Shown: positions 7,189 through 16,810, counted from the first letter of the stretch. The stretch: DNA of 27,069 bases from Bacteroidales bacterium (GCA_019415705.1 DXYS01000074.1:1-27069), one strand, 5' to 3'. Program-made: numbers and translations. Notes: generated by a model not told the origin, from the sequence alone.

Positions 7189-8031
7189 ATGGAAACCAAC
7201 ACGCCTCTTGACGACACCGCACGCCGGAGCCTCTCAGGACCCGGCCGCAGGCGCAGACTCGTTCTTGCCGCCGGCTACGGGCGTGTCGACTACGCAGTGA
7301 CCGACCTGCAGACCGGCGAACGCTCGTATGAGACTCTGCGTCCCGACGCGCCGACCGACTCCCGGCTAAAAATGCTCGAGGAGGCCGTCTATCTCAAGCC
7401 CGGCCTGCTGACTGACTTTGCGTCGGTCGAGATAATGCTCCGCTCTCCCCGTCTGACCGTCGTGCCCGACGAGGCCGCCGACACAGACACGGGCACTCTC
7501 GAAGCCGTGGCCGGACAGATTTGGGGCGATGATTTCGACAGTCAGCTGATAACCGCCGACAAAGCCGCCATGGGATGCTCGATTATATCGCTGCCCGACA
7601 GCGGAGAGGCCGGCTTTGTCAGACGCACATTCGGCGATGCACGCATCGTGCAGCCGCTCGCTGTCATCACACGATGGTGCGCAACACTGAGCCGGCCCGC
7701 CAACCGCGTGAAAATTAATGCTTTTGTCAGCGACAGCGCCCGTCAGCTTGACATCGTCGCCATGACTGCCGACAAACTGTTAATAACCAACAGTTTTGAA
7801 TTAGCCGAAGATGATGATGCGCTCTATTACATCCTCGCCTCCGTCAAAGCTTCACACTTTGATGTGCTTGACGACGAACTCTTTGTCTCGGCTCCCGAAA
7901 GCATGCAGACGACACTCACCGACAGTCTGCGACGATATGTAAACTCGGTAATGCCGTTAATTTATCCTAAAGAAATAGACTGCGACCCCTCGGGGCGCCC
8001 CCTATATCCCCTACACTTGATGCTTTCATGA
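7189..8031 (+). CDS. DUF3822 family protein
   Basis: This 280-residue protein resembles the DUF3822 family, found in Bacteroidota immediately upstream of rsmD. Its function is unknown; the fold is suspected to be related to the actin/Hsp70-like ATPases, but I see no clear phosphate motifs to prove it. Recognisable features are the N-terminal RLVLAAGYGRVDYAVTDLQ strand-rich part, EEAVYLKPGLLTDFASVEI and the C-terminal YPLHLML. I chose ATG at 7189 rather than TTG at 7180, because the TTG lies inside the -7 promoter element. The stop overlaps the rsmD start in ATGA, so the two genes are translationally coupled. Neighbour position supports the family call as much as the sequence does. Confidence 0.72.
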   Translation: METNTPLDDTARRSLSGPGRRRRLVLAAGYGRVDYAVTDLQTGERSYETLRPDAPTDSRLKMLEEAVYLKPGLLTDFASVEIMLRSPRLTVVPDEAADTDTGTLEAVAGQIWGDDFDSQLITADKAAMGCSIISLPDSGEAGFVRRTFGDARIVQPLAVITRWCATLSRPANRVKINAFVSDSARQLDIVAMTADKLLITNSFELAEDDDALYYILASVKASHFDVLDDELFVSAPESMQTTLTDSLRRYVNSVMPLIYPKEIDCDPSGRPLYPLHLMLS

Positions 8032-8579
8032 GAATAATCAGCGGAAAATACGGCCGGCGGCGTTTTGACGTGCCTACAAACATAACCGCACGCCCTACCA
8101 CAGACTTTGCCCGCGAGAACATATTCAATGTCCTCGCCAACCTCACTGACTTCGAGGGCCTCACGGCGCTTGACCTCTTTGCGGGCACGGGCGCAGTGTC
8201 GTTTGAATTTCTTTCGCGCGGCTGCGCCGAAGTTGTGTCTGTCGAAAAGGCAGCCACACAATATAATTTCATTCACAAAGTCGCCGCCGAACTGCGCGAC
8301 GACAACATTCGCCCCCTGCGCGGCGACGCCCTGCGCTATATCGAAACCTCGATAAAAAAGTTTGACATCATATTCGCCGACCCGCCATACGACATGCCCG
8401 ACTTCGCGTCAGTGCCCGTAAAAATCCTTGAGTCACAGATGCTGCGGCCCGGCACTATCGTCATCGTCGAGCACAACCGCAAGCACGATTTCAGCAAGCT
8501 GCCACACTTCGTCGACCACCGCGAATACGGGTCGGTCAACTTCTCGATTTTCCGTATACCCGACAGCGAAAACACATAA
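8028..8579 (+). CDS. rsmD: 16S rRNA (guanine-966-N2)-methyltransferase
   Basis: RsmD methylates G966 of 16S rRNA in the assembled small subunit, using S-adenosylmethionine. The 183-residue protein begins with MRIISGKYGRRRF and RPTTDFARENIFNVL, both family signatures. It has the S-adenosylmethionine loop DLFAGTGAVSFEFLSRG (49-65), the acidic end of the next strand at VEK (72-74), and the catalytic DPPY motif at 118-121. Length is as expected. The start codon overlaps the upstream stop by four bases, so it is in an operon with the DUF3822 gene. Confidence 0.95.
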   Translation: MRIISGKYGRRRFDVPTNITARPTTDFARENIFNVLANLTDFEGLTALDLFAGTGAVSFEFLSRGCAEVVSVEKAATQYNFIHKVAAELRDDNIRPLRGDALRYIETSIKKFDIIFADPPYDMPDFASVPVKILESQMLRPGTIVIVEHNRKHDFSKLPHFVDHREYGSVNFSIFRIPDSENT

Positions 8580-8592
8580 CCGCTTGACCGAC

Positions 8593-8623
8593 TTGCAATA
8601 TATCCGCAAAAAACATAACTTTG
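8593..8623 (+). promoter_or_regulatory. Promoter of the polysaccharide export cluster
   Basis: TTG at 8593-8595, a 20-base spacer and TAACTTTG at 8616-8623 match the Bacteroidota consensus fully. The -7 element ends 19 bases before the ATG of the SLBB protein. The next two genes follow closely without their own clear promoters. Confidence 0.8.
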
Positions 8624-8642
8624 CGACATTATAAAACTGATT

Positions 8643-11015
8643 ATGAATTTCAGACCGCTTATACTCGCTATCGCCCTGTTTGCCGGAGCAACCGGCATCT
8701 CGGCCAAGATGACTGACCAACAGGTCATCGAATATATTAAACAACAGACCGCCAACGGCAAAGACGAGCGCACAATCGGCCGCGAACTTCTTGCACGCGG
8801 TGTCACACAGGCTCAGGTCAAGCGCATACAGCAACAATATAACAAAAGTGAGGCGACGCAGGCAGTCTCACAGGCCGCCGCCGCAACGAACGGCAGTATG
8901 CGTACCGACGCCCTTGACGACGCCGAGAATCCCGCCATCGAACAAATCGCCCAAAGCAACAACACAATCTACGGCCACAACGTCTTTAACAGCCGCAACC
9001 TCACTTTTGAGCCCAATCAGAACGCCGCAACTCCCAATGACTATCGTCTCGGCCCCGGCGACGAACTGATTATCGACATCTGGGGCGACAGCGAAGACCA
9101 TCTGCGTCAGACCATAACGCCCGAAGGCCGTATCATGATAAGCCAGCTCGGGCCGCTGTATCTCAATGGCATGACAATTGACGAAGCCGCCGACCACGTG
9201 CGCACGGCTTTTGCCTCAAAGTACGCCGGCGTCAGCAACAACACCACCGACATCTCTGTCACACTCGGTCAATTACGCACCATACAGGTAGACATCATGG
9301 GCGAGGTCTCACTGCCCGGCACCTACCGGCTGTCACCCTTCTCGAACGTCTTTCACGCCATCTATAAGGCCGGCGGCATCAACGACATCGGCTCGATGCG
9401 TCAGGTCGAGGTGATGCGCAACGGACGTCGTGTCGCGACAGTCGACATCTATGACTTTCTTTTCAACGGCAGCCAGAAAGGCAATATACGCCTGCAGGAA
9501 GGCGATATGATTATCGTCCCGTCCTTTAAAAATATCGTAAACATATCAGGCAACGTCAAACGTCCGATGCGCTATGAACTCAAAGACGGCGAGACCCTCG
9601 CCGATCTTATCGACTATGCCGGCGGATTCAATGACGATGCTTACGCCGATATGGTGCGCGTTGCACGCCGTACCGAACGCGAGAACGAACTGTATAACGT
9701 CTCCGGTCAGGAATTTGACTCTTACCGTTTGAACAACGGCGACGAAATCACCGTAGGCTCAATTCTCAACCGTTTTGCCAACCGTGTCGAAGTGCGCGGA
9801 GCCGTAATGCGGCCCGGTACATTTGCCATAGGCGAAGGCATAAATACCGTCCGTGACCTTATACGCAAAGCCGACGGACTGTCTGAAGACGCATATACGT
9901 CACGCGCAATACTTTATCGCGAAGCTCCCGACCTGTCCCTGACAGTCATGCCCGTAGACCTGCAGAAAGTGCTCGCAGGCTCTGCTCCCGACATAAACCT
10001 CGAGCGCAACGACGTGCTTGTCATCTCGTCAGTCAACGAAATCAACGAGCGCGGCGCACTTACCATCAACGGACTTGTCGCCAATCCCGGCTCCTATCCC
10101 TACGCCTTAAACATGACTGTCGAAGACCTCATACTTGCAGCCGGGGGTCTGCGCGAAGGAGCGTCACACGCCAAAGTCGACATCTCTCGCCGCATCGTTG
10201 ACCCAATGGCCACCACAACCTCAGACCGTATCGCCGAAGTCTTCACGTTCACGCTCAAAAACGGACTGCTGATGGGCTCTGACCATGAGTTCACACTCAA
10301 GCCCTACGACATCGTCGAGGTGCGCCGCAGCCCCAACTATGTGCCCCAGCAGACAGTGTCAGTCGAGGGAGAAGTGACTTTTTCGGGCGGTTATGTGCTC
10401 GCCACACGCAACGAGCGCATAAGCGACATCATCTCACGTGCCGGAGGTCTGACAAAAGAGGCCTATGTGCGCGGCGCACACCTGCTGCGCCGCATGACCG
10501 ACGCCGAAATCACAGCCAGAGACGAAACACTGCGTCTGGCACGCCAAAGTACGGGCGAAGACTCTATCTCCATAGCGAAACTCGACATATCAGACGTCTA
10601 CTCAGTGGGCATCGACCTCGAGAAAGCAATTGCCGAACCCGGCTCGACATTTGACATCGTCCTGCAGCCTAACGACAGAATCGTCGTGCCGCAGATGGTA
10701 AGCACAGTCAAAATATCGGGAGACGTAATGTTCCCCAACACCGTCACATTCGAAAAAGGCAAAAAAATCAAAGACTATATCAACCAAGCCGGCGGCTACG
10801 GCAACCGCGCCAACAAGGGCAAGACTTTCATAGTATATATGAACGGCACCGTGGCACGCGCCAAAGGCAACACTCCGGTCGAACCCGGCTCACACATCAT
10901 CGTGCCTTCAAAGCCTGAGGGCAAAGGCCTCGACTGGGCACGAATACTGTCTATCACCAGCGCGCTCGGTTCGCTCGGCACAATGGCCGCCGCAATCGCG
11001 GCAATAGCCAAATAA
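8643..11015 (+). CDS. Outer-membrane polysaccharide export protein with six SLBB repeats
   Basis: This 790-residue Wza-like (OPX) protein should form the outer-membrane or periplasmic part of a capsule or exopolysaccharide exporter. It has a signal peptide (1-21). A helical segment (about 25-60, DQQVIEYIKQQT...) of the kind seen in Bacteroidota members comes next. The Poly_export domain follows (about 132-210, YRLGPGDELIIDIWGDSE). Six SLBB-type repeats begin near residues 216, 299, 382, 473, 572 and 689, each opening with a strand like VDIMGEV, VNISGNV, VEVRGAV or VKISGDV followed by AGG. The C-terminus (about 768-790) is a hydrophobic, alanine-rich helix that could span the outer membrane as in Wza. 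It lies 32 bases upstream of the Wzz-like gene. Which polymer is exported cannot be told. Confidence 0.9.
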   Translation: MNFRPLILAIALFAGATGISAKMTDQQVIEYIKQQTANGKDERTIGRELLARGVTQAQVKRIQQQYNKSEATQAVSQAAAATNGSMRTDALDDAENPAIEQIAQSNNTIYGHNVFNSRNLTFEPNQNAATPNDYRLGPGDELIIDIWGDSEDHLRQTITPEGRIMISQLGPLYLNGMTIDEAADHVRTAFASKYAGVSNNTTDISVTLGQLRTIQVDIMGEVSLPGTYRLSPFSNVFHAIYKAGGINDIGSMRQVEVMRNGRRVATVDIYDFLFNGSQKGNIRLQEGDMIIVPSFKNIVNISGNVKRPMRYELKDGETLADLIDYAGGFNDDAYADMVRVARRTERENELYNVSGQEFDSYRLNNGDEITVGSILNRFANRVEVRGAVMRPGTFAIGEGINTVRDLIRKADGLSEDAYTSRAILYREAPDLSLTVMPVDLQKVLAGSAPDINLERNDVLVISSVNEINERGALTINGLVANPGSYPYALNMTVEDLILAAGGLREGASHAKVDISRRIVDPMATTTSDRIAEVFTFTLKNGLLMGSDHEFTLKPYDIVEVRRSPNYVPQQTVSVEGEVTFSGGYVLATRNERISDIISRAGGLTKEAYVRGAHLLRRMTDAEITARDETLRLARQSTGEDSISIAKLDISDVYSVGIDLEKAIAEPGSTFDIVLQPNDRIVVPQMVSTVKISGDVMFPNTVTFEKGKKIKDYINQAGGYGNRANKGKTFIVYMNGTVARAKGNTPVEPGSHIIVPSKPEGKGLDWARILSITSALGSLGTMAAAIAAIAK

Positions 11016-11047
11016 TCAAAACCGCCTTTTCATAAAAAATCACAACA

Positions 11048-12166
11048 ATGAACGACGAGCAAAAAAAAGCCGAAAGCATAGACGTCACCGCCGAAGACAA
11101 CGAAAAAGAGATTGACATCGTCGAGATTCTCTCAAAGCTCTGGGCGTCACGTATCACCATTGCAAAATGGGCCGGCATCGCCGCTGTCATAGGATTAGTT
11201 GTCGCCTTCAGCATCCCCAAGGAATACTCGACCACCATCAAACTTGCTTCAGAAGGCACAAAAGGCTCGAGCGGAGGCTCCATATCGGCGCTCGCAGCCA
11301 TGGCCGGCATCACCACAGGCATGTCATCGGGTGACGCCGTGGCTCCACAGCTGTACCCCGATGTAGTCAAATCGGCCAAGTTTAATGTCGGGCTACTCGA
11401 TGTACCCGTCACAGTCAGCAAGGACGATTCGGTCTACACTGTAGCACAATATCTCACTGAGCACAACCGCACTCCTTGGTGGTCGGCCATACTCGGGTTG
11501 CCCGGCAAGGCCATCGGCGGATTCATGTCACTTTTCAGGGACACTCCCCCTGAAATAAAATCAGACGGACCCAATCCGTTTAAACTCACACCCGAGGAGA
11601 CAGCCACAGTTAACGCTCTGAGAGGACGCATCTCATGTGACTATGACATCAAGACAATGGTCAACACCATCACAGTCACTATGCAGGACCCGCTTGTGTC
11701 AGCACTGCTCGCCGACACAGTGGCCTCACATCTTAAAGAATTTATCACCGACTACCGCACATCCAAGGCCCGCGAAGACCTTAAATATGCCGAGAAACTC
11801 AACGAAGAAGCCCGGCAGAATTACTATAATGCCCAGCAGCGTTATGCCGACTACCTCGACCGTAACCACGGCCTCAGCCTCCACTCGGCATCAATAGAGC
11901 GCGACCGTCTGGCAAACGAATCACAGCTTGCGTTCAATCTTTTCAACCAGACTTCTCAGCAACTGCAGCTCGCCAAGGCCAAAGTACAGGAAAATACACC
12001 TGTATATGCCATAATCCAACCGGCGACAGTCCCCGACAGCCCGTCAAAGCCTTCAAAATTCATGATTTTGTTTGCCTTTATTTTCCTCGGTGTGGCAGCG
12101 GCATCCGCCAAAGTCATTTTTGCAGACCGTATCACTGAAATCAGGCACAAAATCAGTGGCAAATAA
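11048..12166 (+). CDS. Wzz-like chain-length/polysaccharide co-polymerase
   Basis: The 372-residue inner-membrane protein has the polysaccharide co-polymerase layout. A short acidic cytoplasmic N-terminus (EIDIVEILSKLW) is followed by a first membrane helix (about 38-58), a large periplasmic part, a coiled-coil stretch (about 235-310, rich in Ala, Glu and Gln), and a proline-rich motif PDSPSKPSKF. The second membrane helix (about 334-353) comes just before a short C-terminal tail. The tail has no Walker motifs, so the cytoplasmic tyrosine-kinase domain of Wzc-type proteins is absent. It should partner the OPX protein encoded upstream. The end of the gene overlaps the start of the M23 peptidase gene by 11 bases. 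Confidence 0.85.
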   Translation: MNDEQKKAESIDVTAEDNEKEIDIVEILSKLWASRITIAKWAGIAAVIGLVVAFSIPKEYSTTIKLASEGTKGSSGGSISALAAMAGITTGMSSGDAVAPQLYPDVVKSAKFNVGLLDVPVTVSKDDSVYTVAQYLTEHNRTPWWSAILGLPGKAIGGFMSLFRDTPPEIKSDGPNPFKLTPEETATVNALRGRISCDYDIKTMVNTITVTMQDPLVSALLADTVASHLKEFITDYRTSKAREDLKYAEKLNEEARQNYYNAQQRYADYLDRNHGLSLHSASIERDRLANESQLAFNLFNQTSQQLQLAKAKVQENTPVYAIIQPATVPDSPSKPSKFMILFAFIFLGVAAASAKVIFADRITEIRHKISGK

Positions 12167-12902
12167 AGCCCTGTCAGCGGCATTATCATTTCTAACCATC
12201 ATTGTCCCGGCGGCGTCTGCCGTGATTACGGCAGACGATGAGGCTCATCACGAACTTCCGCTTGACTTAATCATTTCGTCGATGGACTCTGTCACGGCCG
12301 CCACAGACACTATCGCCGGCGTAGACGCCACAATCGACTATCTGTGCGGTATCTTTGACTCGGCCGATGACCCCGACCATCCGCAGCTCATCGGAGGCAA
12401 CAGCTATCTCATGAAACGTCCGAGCCACGGACTGCGCCACGATGTTGTGGCCAATGTCAGCGAATTTCAAGCTCCGGTCAGAGGACGCATATCGTCAAAA
12501 TTCGGTCCGCGCGGCGCCAACGGCCACATGCACCGCGGCATCGACATCGCGCTTGCCGAGGGCGACACTGTCCGCGCGGCTTTCCCGGGGAGAATAGAGC
12601 TTTGCGGCTATGATCCGCGGGGCTACGGCTATTATCTGCTGATGTCACATCCCAACGGGCTGCAGACGTTATATGCCCATCTTGAAAAATTCCTTGTCAC
12701 GCCCGAAATCACAGTCGCCGCCGGCGAGCCGATTGCGCTCGGAGGACGCTCGGGCAACTCGACGGCCCCGCATCTCCACTTCGAGACCCGCTGTCAGGCT
12801 GTAGCCATCGACCCGACCGACATTGCCGACTTCACCACAGGACTTCCGCGCGAAGCAACCTACGTAGTGAAGGCATCCCCGGCAGACGTGTCTTCGAAAT
12901 AG
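12156..12902 (+). CDS. Secreted M23 family metallopeptidase
   Basis: The 248-residue protein is an LytM-type zinc endopeptidase expected to cut peptidoglycan cross-links. I chose GTG at 12156, because it places a good signal peptide (VANKALSAALSFLTIIVPAASA) right at the N-terminus. An ATG at 12072 would give an unlikely 28-residue basic extension inside the upstream gene. With this start the M23 domain covers about 105-225. It has the zinc ligands HRGID (His126, Asp130) and HLHFE (His206, His208), plus YAHL (His175), so it looks catalytically complete. It overlaps the Wzz-like gene by 11 bases, which suggests translational coupling and a role in opening the wall for the export machine (inference). 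Confidence 0.87.
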   Translation: MANKALSAALSFLTIIVPAASAVITADDEAHHELPLDLIISSMDSVTAATDTIAGVDATIDYLCGIFDSADDPDHPQLIGGNSYLMKRPSHGLRHDVVANVSEFQAPVRGRISSKFGPRGANGHMHRGIDIALAEGDTVRAAFPGRIELCGYDPRGYGYYLLMSHPNGLQTLYAHLEKFLVTPEITVAAGEPIALGGRSGNSTAPHLHFETRCQAVAIDPTDIADFTTGLPREATYVVKASPADVSSK

Positions 12903-13022
12903 CAGGCGAGAAAAGTCACCGAGAGGCCGGATTCAGAGGTTGCAGATATTCTATTTTTCCGACAAACTTCCCGATAAGTCCATTTTTAGCAGCCGCCACA
13001 ACCATTCTTGAGCCAAAGACGT

Positions 13023-13030
13023 TATATTTG
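13023..13030 (+). promoter_or_regulatory. Candidate -7 element of the efflux operon
   Basis: TATATTTG matches TAnnTTTG. No TTG lies 19-21 bases upstream; the nearest is 12 bases away. The start codon is 72 bases downstream, and the leader contains a small GTCTT/AAGAC hairpin (13039-13052). The 200-base gap before the operon holds nothing else I can name. Confidence 0.45.
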
Positions 13031-13102
13031 CAGACGCTGTCTTAAAAAAGACGGTGTATATGCCTTTAAAATGATTTATATAACGTTTCAACCATAAAAT
13101 TT

Positions 13103-14572
13103 ATGAGGCTCAAGATTTTAACGGCAGTCATAAGCACGGCGGCCATATGCCTGTCGGCCACGGCGCAAAGCGGTGTAGTCTCACTCGACTCCTGCCGCGC
13201 AATGGCCTTGTCAAGCAATAAGAAACTAATGATGTCGCGCCAGAGCATCAAGACGGCTCATTATCAAAACCGTGAGGCATTTGCGGCCTATCTGCCGGCT
13301 ATCGATTTCAACGGCGGATATGTCTACAATCAGAAAGACATATCCATCTTCTCGCATGACCAGTTTCTGCCCATAAAGAATTTTGACCCGGCCAAAGGGT
13401 CTTACGAGTTCTCGTTGGTCACCGACCCGCAGACCGGCATGCCCGTCAAAGGGCCTGACGGCCAGTACATCCCCTCTCAGGTGGCATATCTGCCTAAAGA
13501 CGCGATGACCTATGACATACACAATGTCTTTTTCGGCGCCGTCACTCTGACACAACCCGTTTTTATGGGGGGCAAGATTGTGGCCATGAACAAAATAACC
13601 AAATTTGCCGAAGAACTCGCCCGTCAGATGAACAATAACGAGGCCGAGAACGTCGTCTATGCCGTCGATGCCGCTTACTGGCAGGTTGTCTCGCTCAAAG
13701 CCAAGTATCGTCTCGCCGTCAGCTATGTCGACCTTTTGGACTCATTGTCGCGTAACGTCAGACTGATGGTCGAGCAAGGCGTCGCCACTCGCTCCGACCA
13801 GCTCAGCGTCGATGTCAAGCTCAATTCGGCTCAGGTCGACCTCACTAAAGTCGAGAACGGTCTGACACTGGCACGCATGGCTCTCGCACAAGTCTGCGGT
13901 CTGCCTGTCAACACGGTCATGACTCTCGTCGACGAAGACTCCGAAACGTCCCCGGTCCTGACAGCCGAAGTCGCCAACGACTACAACATGGATGAAGTCT
14001 ACAGCCGACGTCCCGACCTGCAGGCTCTGAAACTCGGCACCGACATCGCCGCACAGCAGAAGAAAGTGGCACTCTCAGAGATGCTGCCAAAACTTGCTTT
14101 GGTCGGCGCCTACAGTTTCTCCAATCCCAATATGTTCAACGGTTTCGCCAAACGCTTTAACGGGGCATTCTCGGTCGGAGCCACACTCAGCATACCCATC
14201 TGGCACTGGGGTGGCAACCGTGCCAAATACAAAGCCGCCGAAAGCGAGGAAATCATTATGAAGCTCAAACTAAGCGACGCCCGCGACCTCGTCGACCTAC
14301 AGGTAAGCCAAGCCTCGTTCAAAACTCAGGAAGCATACCGCACATATGACATGACCAACACCAATCTCGCAAAAGCGGACGAAAATCTGCGCACGGCCAA
14401 TCTGGCCTTCCGCGAGGGCGTGGCCACGACCGACAATGTCATGGAAGCCCAAACCGCATGGCTCAAGGCTCACTCCGAGCAAATCGACGCCATGATTGAC
14501 GTCAGACTGTGCAACACCTACTTAGAGAAAGCCCTCGGCACCCTGCAGTATCAGATTAATCAACAGCATTAA
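13103..14572 (+). CDS. TolC family outer-membrane efflux protein
   Basis: The 489-residue protein has a signal peptide (MRLKILTAVISTAAICLSATAQS) and two outer-membrane-efflux repeats of long amphipathic helices. It should form the trimeric outer-membrane channel of the exporter encoded by the next three genes. Typical elements are SLDSCRAMALSSNKKLMMSRQ at the start of the first repeat, YWQVVSLKAKYRLA, and the second repeat with YSRRPDLQALKLG and FREGVATTDNVMEAQ. An insertion of about 60 residues (IFSHDQFLPIKN to DAMTYDIHN, about 75-140) sits between the first helix and the first barrel strands. The adaptor gene starts 25 bases downstream. Confidence 0.93.
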   Translation: MRLKILTAVISTAAICLSATAQSGVVSLDSCRAMALSSNKKLMMSRQSIKTAHYQNREAFAAYLPAIDFNGGYVYNQKDISIFSHDQFLPIKNFDPAKGSYEFSLVTDPQTGMPVKGPDGQYIPSQVAYLPKDAMTYDIHNVFFGAVTLTQPVFMGGKIVAMNKITKFAEELARQMNNNEAENVVYAVDAAYWQVVSLKAKYRLAVSYVDLLDSLSRNVRLMVEQGVATRSDQLSVDVKLNSAQVDLTKVENGLTLARMALAQVCGLPVNTVMTLVDEDSETSPVLTAEVANDYNMDEVYSRRPDLQALKLGTDIAAQQKKVALSEMLPKLALVGAYSFSNPNMFNGFAKRFNGAFSVGATLSIPIWHWGGNRAKYKAAESEEIIMKLKLSDARDLVDLQVSQASFKTQEAYRTYDMTNTNLAKADENLRTANLAFREGVATTDNVMEAQTAWLKAHSEQIDAMIDVRLCNTYLEKALGTLQYQINQQH

Positions 14573-14597
14573 ATCACAATCAAAAATATAAACAGAA

Positions 14598-15605
14598 ATG
14601 GAAACCAACGATAAGACGCCCCAACAGAAGGCCAACCGCTCGCTCATGCTGACAATGGGCATAGTCGTAATCTTTGTCGCGATAATTGCGATTATCGGTT
14701 TCATATTTATGAACAAACCCTCCGAAATCATCGAGGGTCAGGTCGAAGGCACAACCGTGCGCATCTCGGGCAAACTGCCCGGACGCGTCGTCAAAATCTT
14801 TGTCGAGGAAGGCGACAGTGTCAAAGCCGGTGACACACTTGTGCACATACACTCGGCTGTCGCCGAAGCCCAGCTCACCGAGGCCGAGGCCATGAAAGAG
14901 GTCGCACAGGCTCAGAACCGCAAGGTCGACGCAGGCACACGCAGCCAGATTATTCAGGCCGCCTATGACATGCTCCAGCAGGCAAAAGCCGCCGTCACAA
15001 TCACCGAGAAGACTTACCGCCGCATGGACAACCTCTACAACGAGGGTGTTCTCTCCGAGCAGAAACGTGACGAGGCCAAAGCCGCCTATGACGCAGCCGT
15101 GGCCGCCCGCAACGCCGCCGAAAGCAACTATTCGTTGGCCAAAGCCGGCGCACAGAAAGAAGACAAAGAGTCGACAGCCGCACTCGTATCAGCCGCCGGC
15201 GGAGGCGTAGAGCAGGTCAAGGCCGTCCTCGCCGACAGCTATCTGACGGCACCGTTTGACGGCACCATCGACGAAGTCTATCCCGAGCCGGGCGAGCTTG
15301 TAGCACTTGGAGCGCCGATTATGACACTGCTCCGCAGCGACAAACGCTGGATTACGTTCAATGTACGCGAGGAACTGCTCAACGACATCAAGCAGGGCAG
15401 CAAGGTGCGACTGATGATACCGGCCCTCGGGCGCCGCGAGATAGACGCCGAAGTCTATTACATCCGCGACATGGGCTCATACGCCACATGGCGCTCGACA
15501 AAATCGACCGGTGACTGGGACAGCCGCACATTTGAAATTAAGGCTCGTCCCTCGGGCGATGTCTCCGACCTGCGTCCCGGCATGAGCGCTATATATTATA
15601 AGTAA
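14598..15605 (+). CDS. HlyD family periplasmic adaptor
   Basis: This 335-residue membrane-fusion protein should bridge the inner-membrane permeases and the TolC-like channel. One N-terminal membrane anchor (about 17-37, LMLTMGIVVIFVAIIAIIG) is followed by the first lipoyl half (about 45-80, GKLPGRVVKIFVEEGDSVKA) and a helical hairpin (about 85-185, alanine- and glutamate-rich). The second lipoyl half contains SYLTAPFDGTIDEVYPEPGE, and a beta-barrel part has RWITFNVREELL. It resembles YbhG of E. coli, the adaptor of an ABC-2 exporter. It sits between the TolC-like gene and the first permease gene, with short gaps of 25 and 38 bases. Confidence 0.9.
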   Translation: METNDKTPQQKANRSLMLTMGIVVIFVAIIAIIGFIFMNKPSEIIEGQVEGTTVRISGKLPGRVVKIFVEEGDSVKAGDTLVHIHSAVAEAQLTEAEAMKEVAQAQNRKVDAGTRSQIIQAAYDMLQQAKAAVTITEKTYRRMDNLYNEGVLSEQKRDEAKAAYDAAVAARNAAESNYSLAKAGAQKEDKESTAALVSAAGGGVEQVKAVLADSYLTAPFDGTIDEVYPEPGELVALGAPIMTLLRSDKRWITFNVREELLNDIKQGSKVRLMIPALGRREIDAEVYYIRDMGSYATWRSTKSTGDWDSRTFEIKARPSGDVSDLRPGMSAIYYK

Positions 15606-15643
15606 CGACGTTCGAAACTTAAAAAATCAAAACACCCCGCATT

Positions 15644-16810
15644 ATGACAGACATCGGTCTGAAAGCGACTATGCGCCGCGAGATAAGGCGAATGTGCTCG
15701 CGCCGGATTTACTTCGGAGCCATGATTGTCGTGCCCCTGCTGATGTCGCTGTTTTTTGTAAATCTGCTCGGCGAGGGTCTGCCTCTGAAGATACCGTCGG
15801 CAATCGTCGACCTTGACCACTCGACGATGTCGCGCAAAGTGACACGCTCACTCAACGCTACCGAGCTCATTGACATCACCACAAAATGCGAAAGCTATGA
15901 CGAGGCAATGGCTGCGGTGCGCCGCGGCGATGTTTTCGCATTCTTTGTCATTCCGGCAGACTTCCAGAGTGATGCTATCGCCGGCCGCACACCGACACTC
16001 GAGTACTATACAAACCTCACCTATTTTGTACCGGGCACACTCGCTTACAAAGGTTTCAAGACAATCGCCGTCGGGACCGCCGGCAGCATGGTGCAGGCCA
16101 CTTTAGTCGACGCCGGTGCTGACCCGACAGTCGTGGCGCCTTTAGTGCAGCCTCTCAGTCTCAATACTCACCCGATCGGCAACCCGTGGACAAACTACTC
16201 GTATTATCTGTCGCCGTCATTCCTCGCAGCGCTCTTTGCCCTGATGATAATGCTGATGACGACATTCTCCATTACGATGGAAATCAAATACGGGTCGTCT
16301 GTCGAGTGGATGGCGACAGCAGGCGGACGCATATCCACCGCCCTCATCGGCAAACTGCTGCCCCACACGGTCATCTGGTCGGTTATGGCTCTGTTTATGG
16401 TCTCGTTGCTGTACGGCTATCTTCACTTCCCACTCAACGGCAGTCTCACAGCCATGATATGCGCGACGCTGCTATTTGTTGTCGCATCACAGGCAATGGG
16501 CGTATTTTTCTCATCGGTTGTCCCCAATCCGCGTCTGTCGATGATTCTCTCGGCGCTGATAGGCATCCTGACCTTCTCGTTCGCCGGTTTCTCATTTCCC
16601 GTGCAGAACATGTACGGTTTTATCGGTGTATTCAGCTGGCTTGTCCCCGTGCGCTATTATTTCCTGATTTTTGATAACGTTGCCCTCAACGGCGCGCCGG
16701 TCTATTATTCGCGGTGGTACTTCCTCGCTCTTGCGCTCTTCCCCGTGGTTTGCTCCCTGTTGGTCGGACGGCTGAAAAAAGCATTGCTCCATCCCGTTTA
16801 TGTGCCCTGA
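15644..16810 (+). CDS. ABC-2 type transporter permease (first)
   Basis: The 388-residue protein has the ABC-2 membrane layout. One N-terminal helix (RIYFGAMIVVPLLMSLFFVN, about 20-42) is followed by a periplasmic domain (about 43-185) and five C-terminal helices. Family-typical stretches are VDLDHSTMSRKVTRSLNAT and SFAGFSFPVQNM. It resembles YbhS/YhhJ, half of a heterodimeric permease paired with the next gene 14 bases downstream. No nucleotide-binding domain is fused to it and no ABC ATPase gene lies in the operon, whereas the E. coli ybh operon encodes one (YbhF). Confidence 0.88.
   Translation: MTDIGLKATMRREIRRMCSRRIYFGAMIVVPLLMSLFFVNLLGEGLPLKIPSAIVDLDHSTMSRKVTRSLNATELIDITTKCESYDEAMAAVRRGDVFAFFVIPADFQSDAIAGRTPTLEYYTNLTYFVPGTLAYKGFKTIAVGTAGSMVQATLVDAGADPTVVAPLVQPLSLNTHPIGNPWTNYSYYLSPSFLAALFALMIMLMTTFSITMEIKYGSSVEWMATAGGRISTALIGKLLPHTVIWSVMALFMVSLLYGYLHFPLNGSLTAMICATLLFVVASQAMGVFFSSVVPNPRLSMILSALIGILTFSFAGFSFPVQNMYGFIGVFSWLVPVRYYFLIFDNVALNGAPVYYSRWYFLALALFPVVCSLLVGRLKKALLHPVYVP

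Noticed and set aside
12072..12155. ATG at 12072 as the start of the M23 peptidase
   Set aside because: It would add 28 residues before a clear signal peptide and lie deep inside the Wzz-like gene.
14598..15605. The adaptor as part of an RND multidrug pump
   Set aside because: The gene is followed by two ABC-2 permeases and no RND pump gene, so an ABC-2 exporter fits better.
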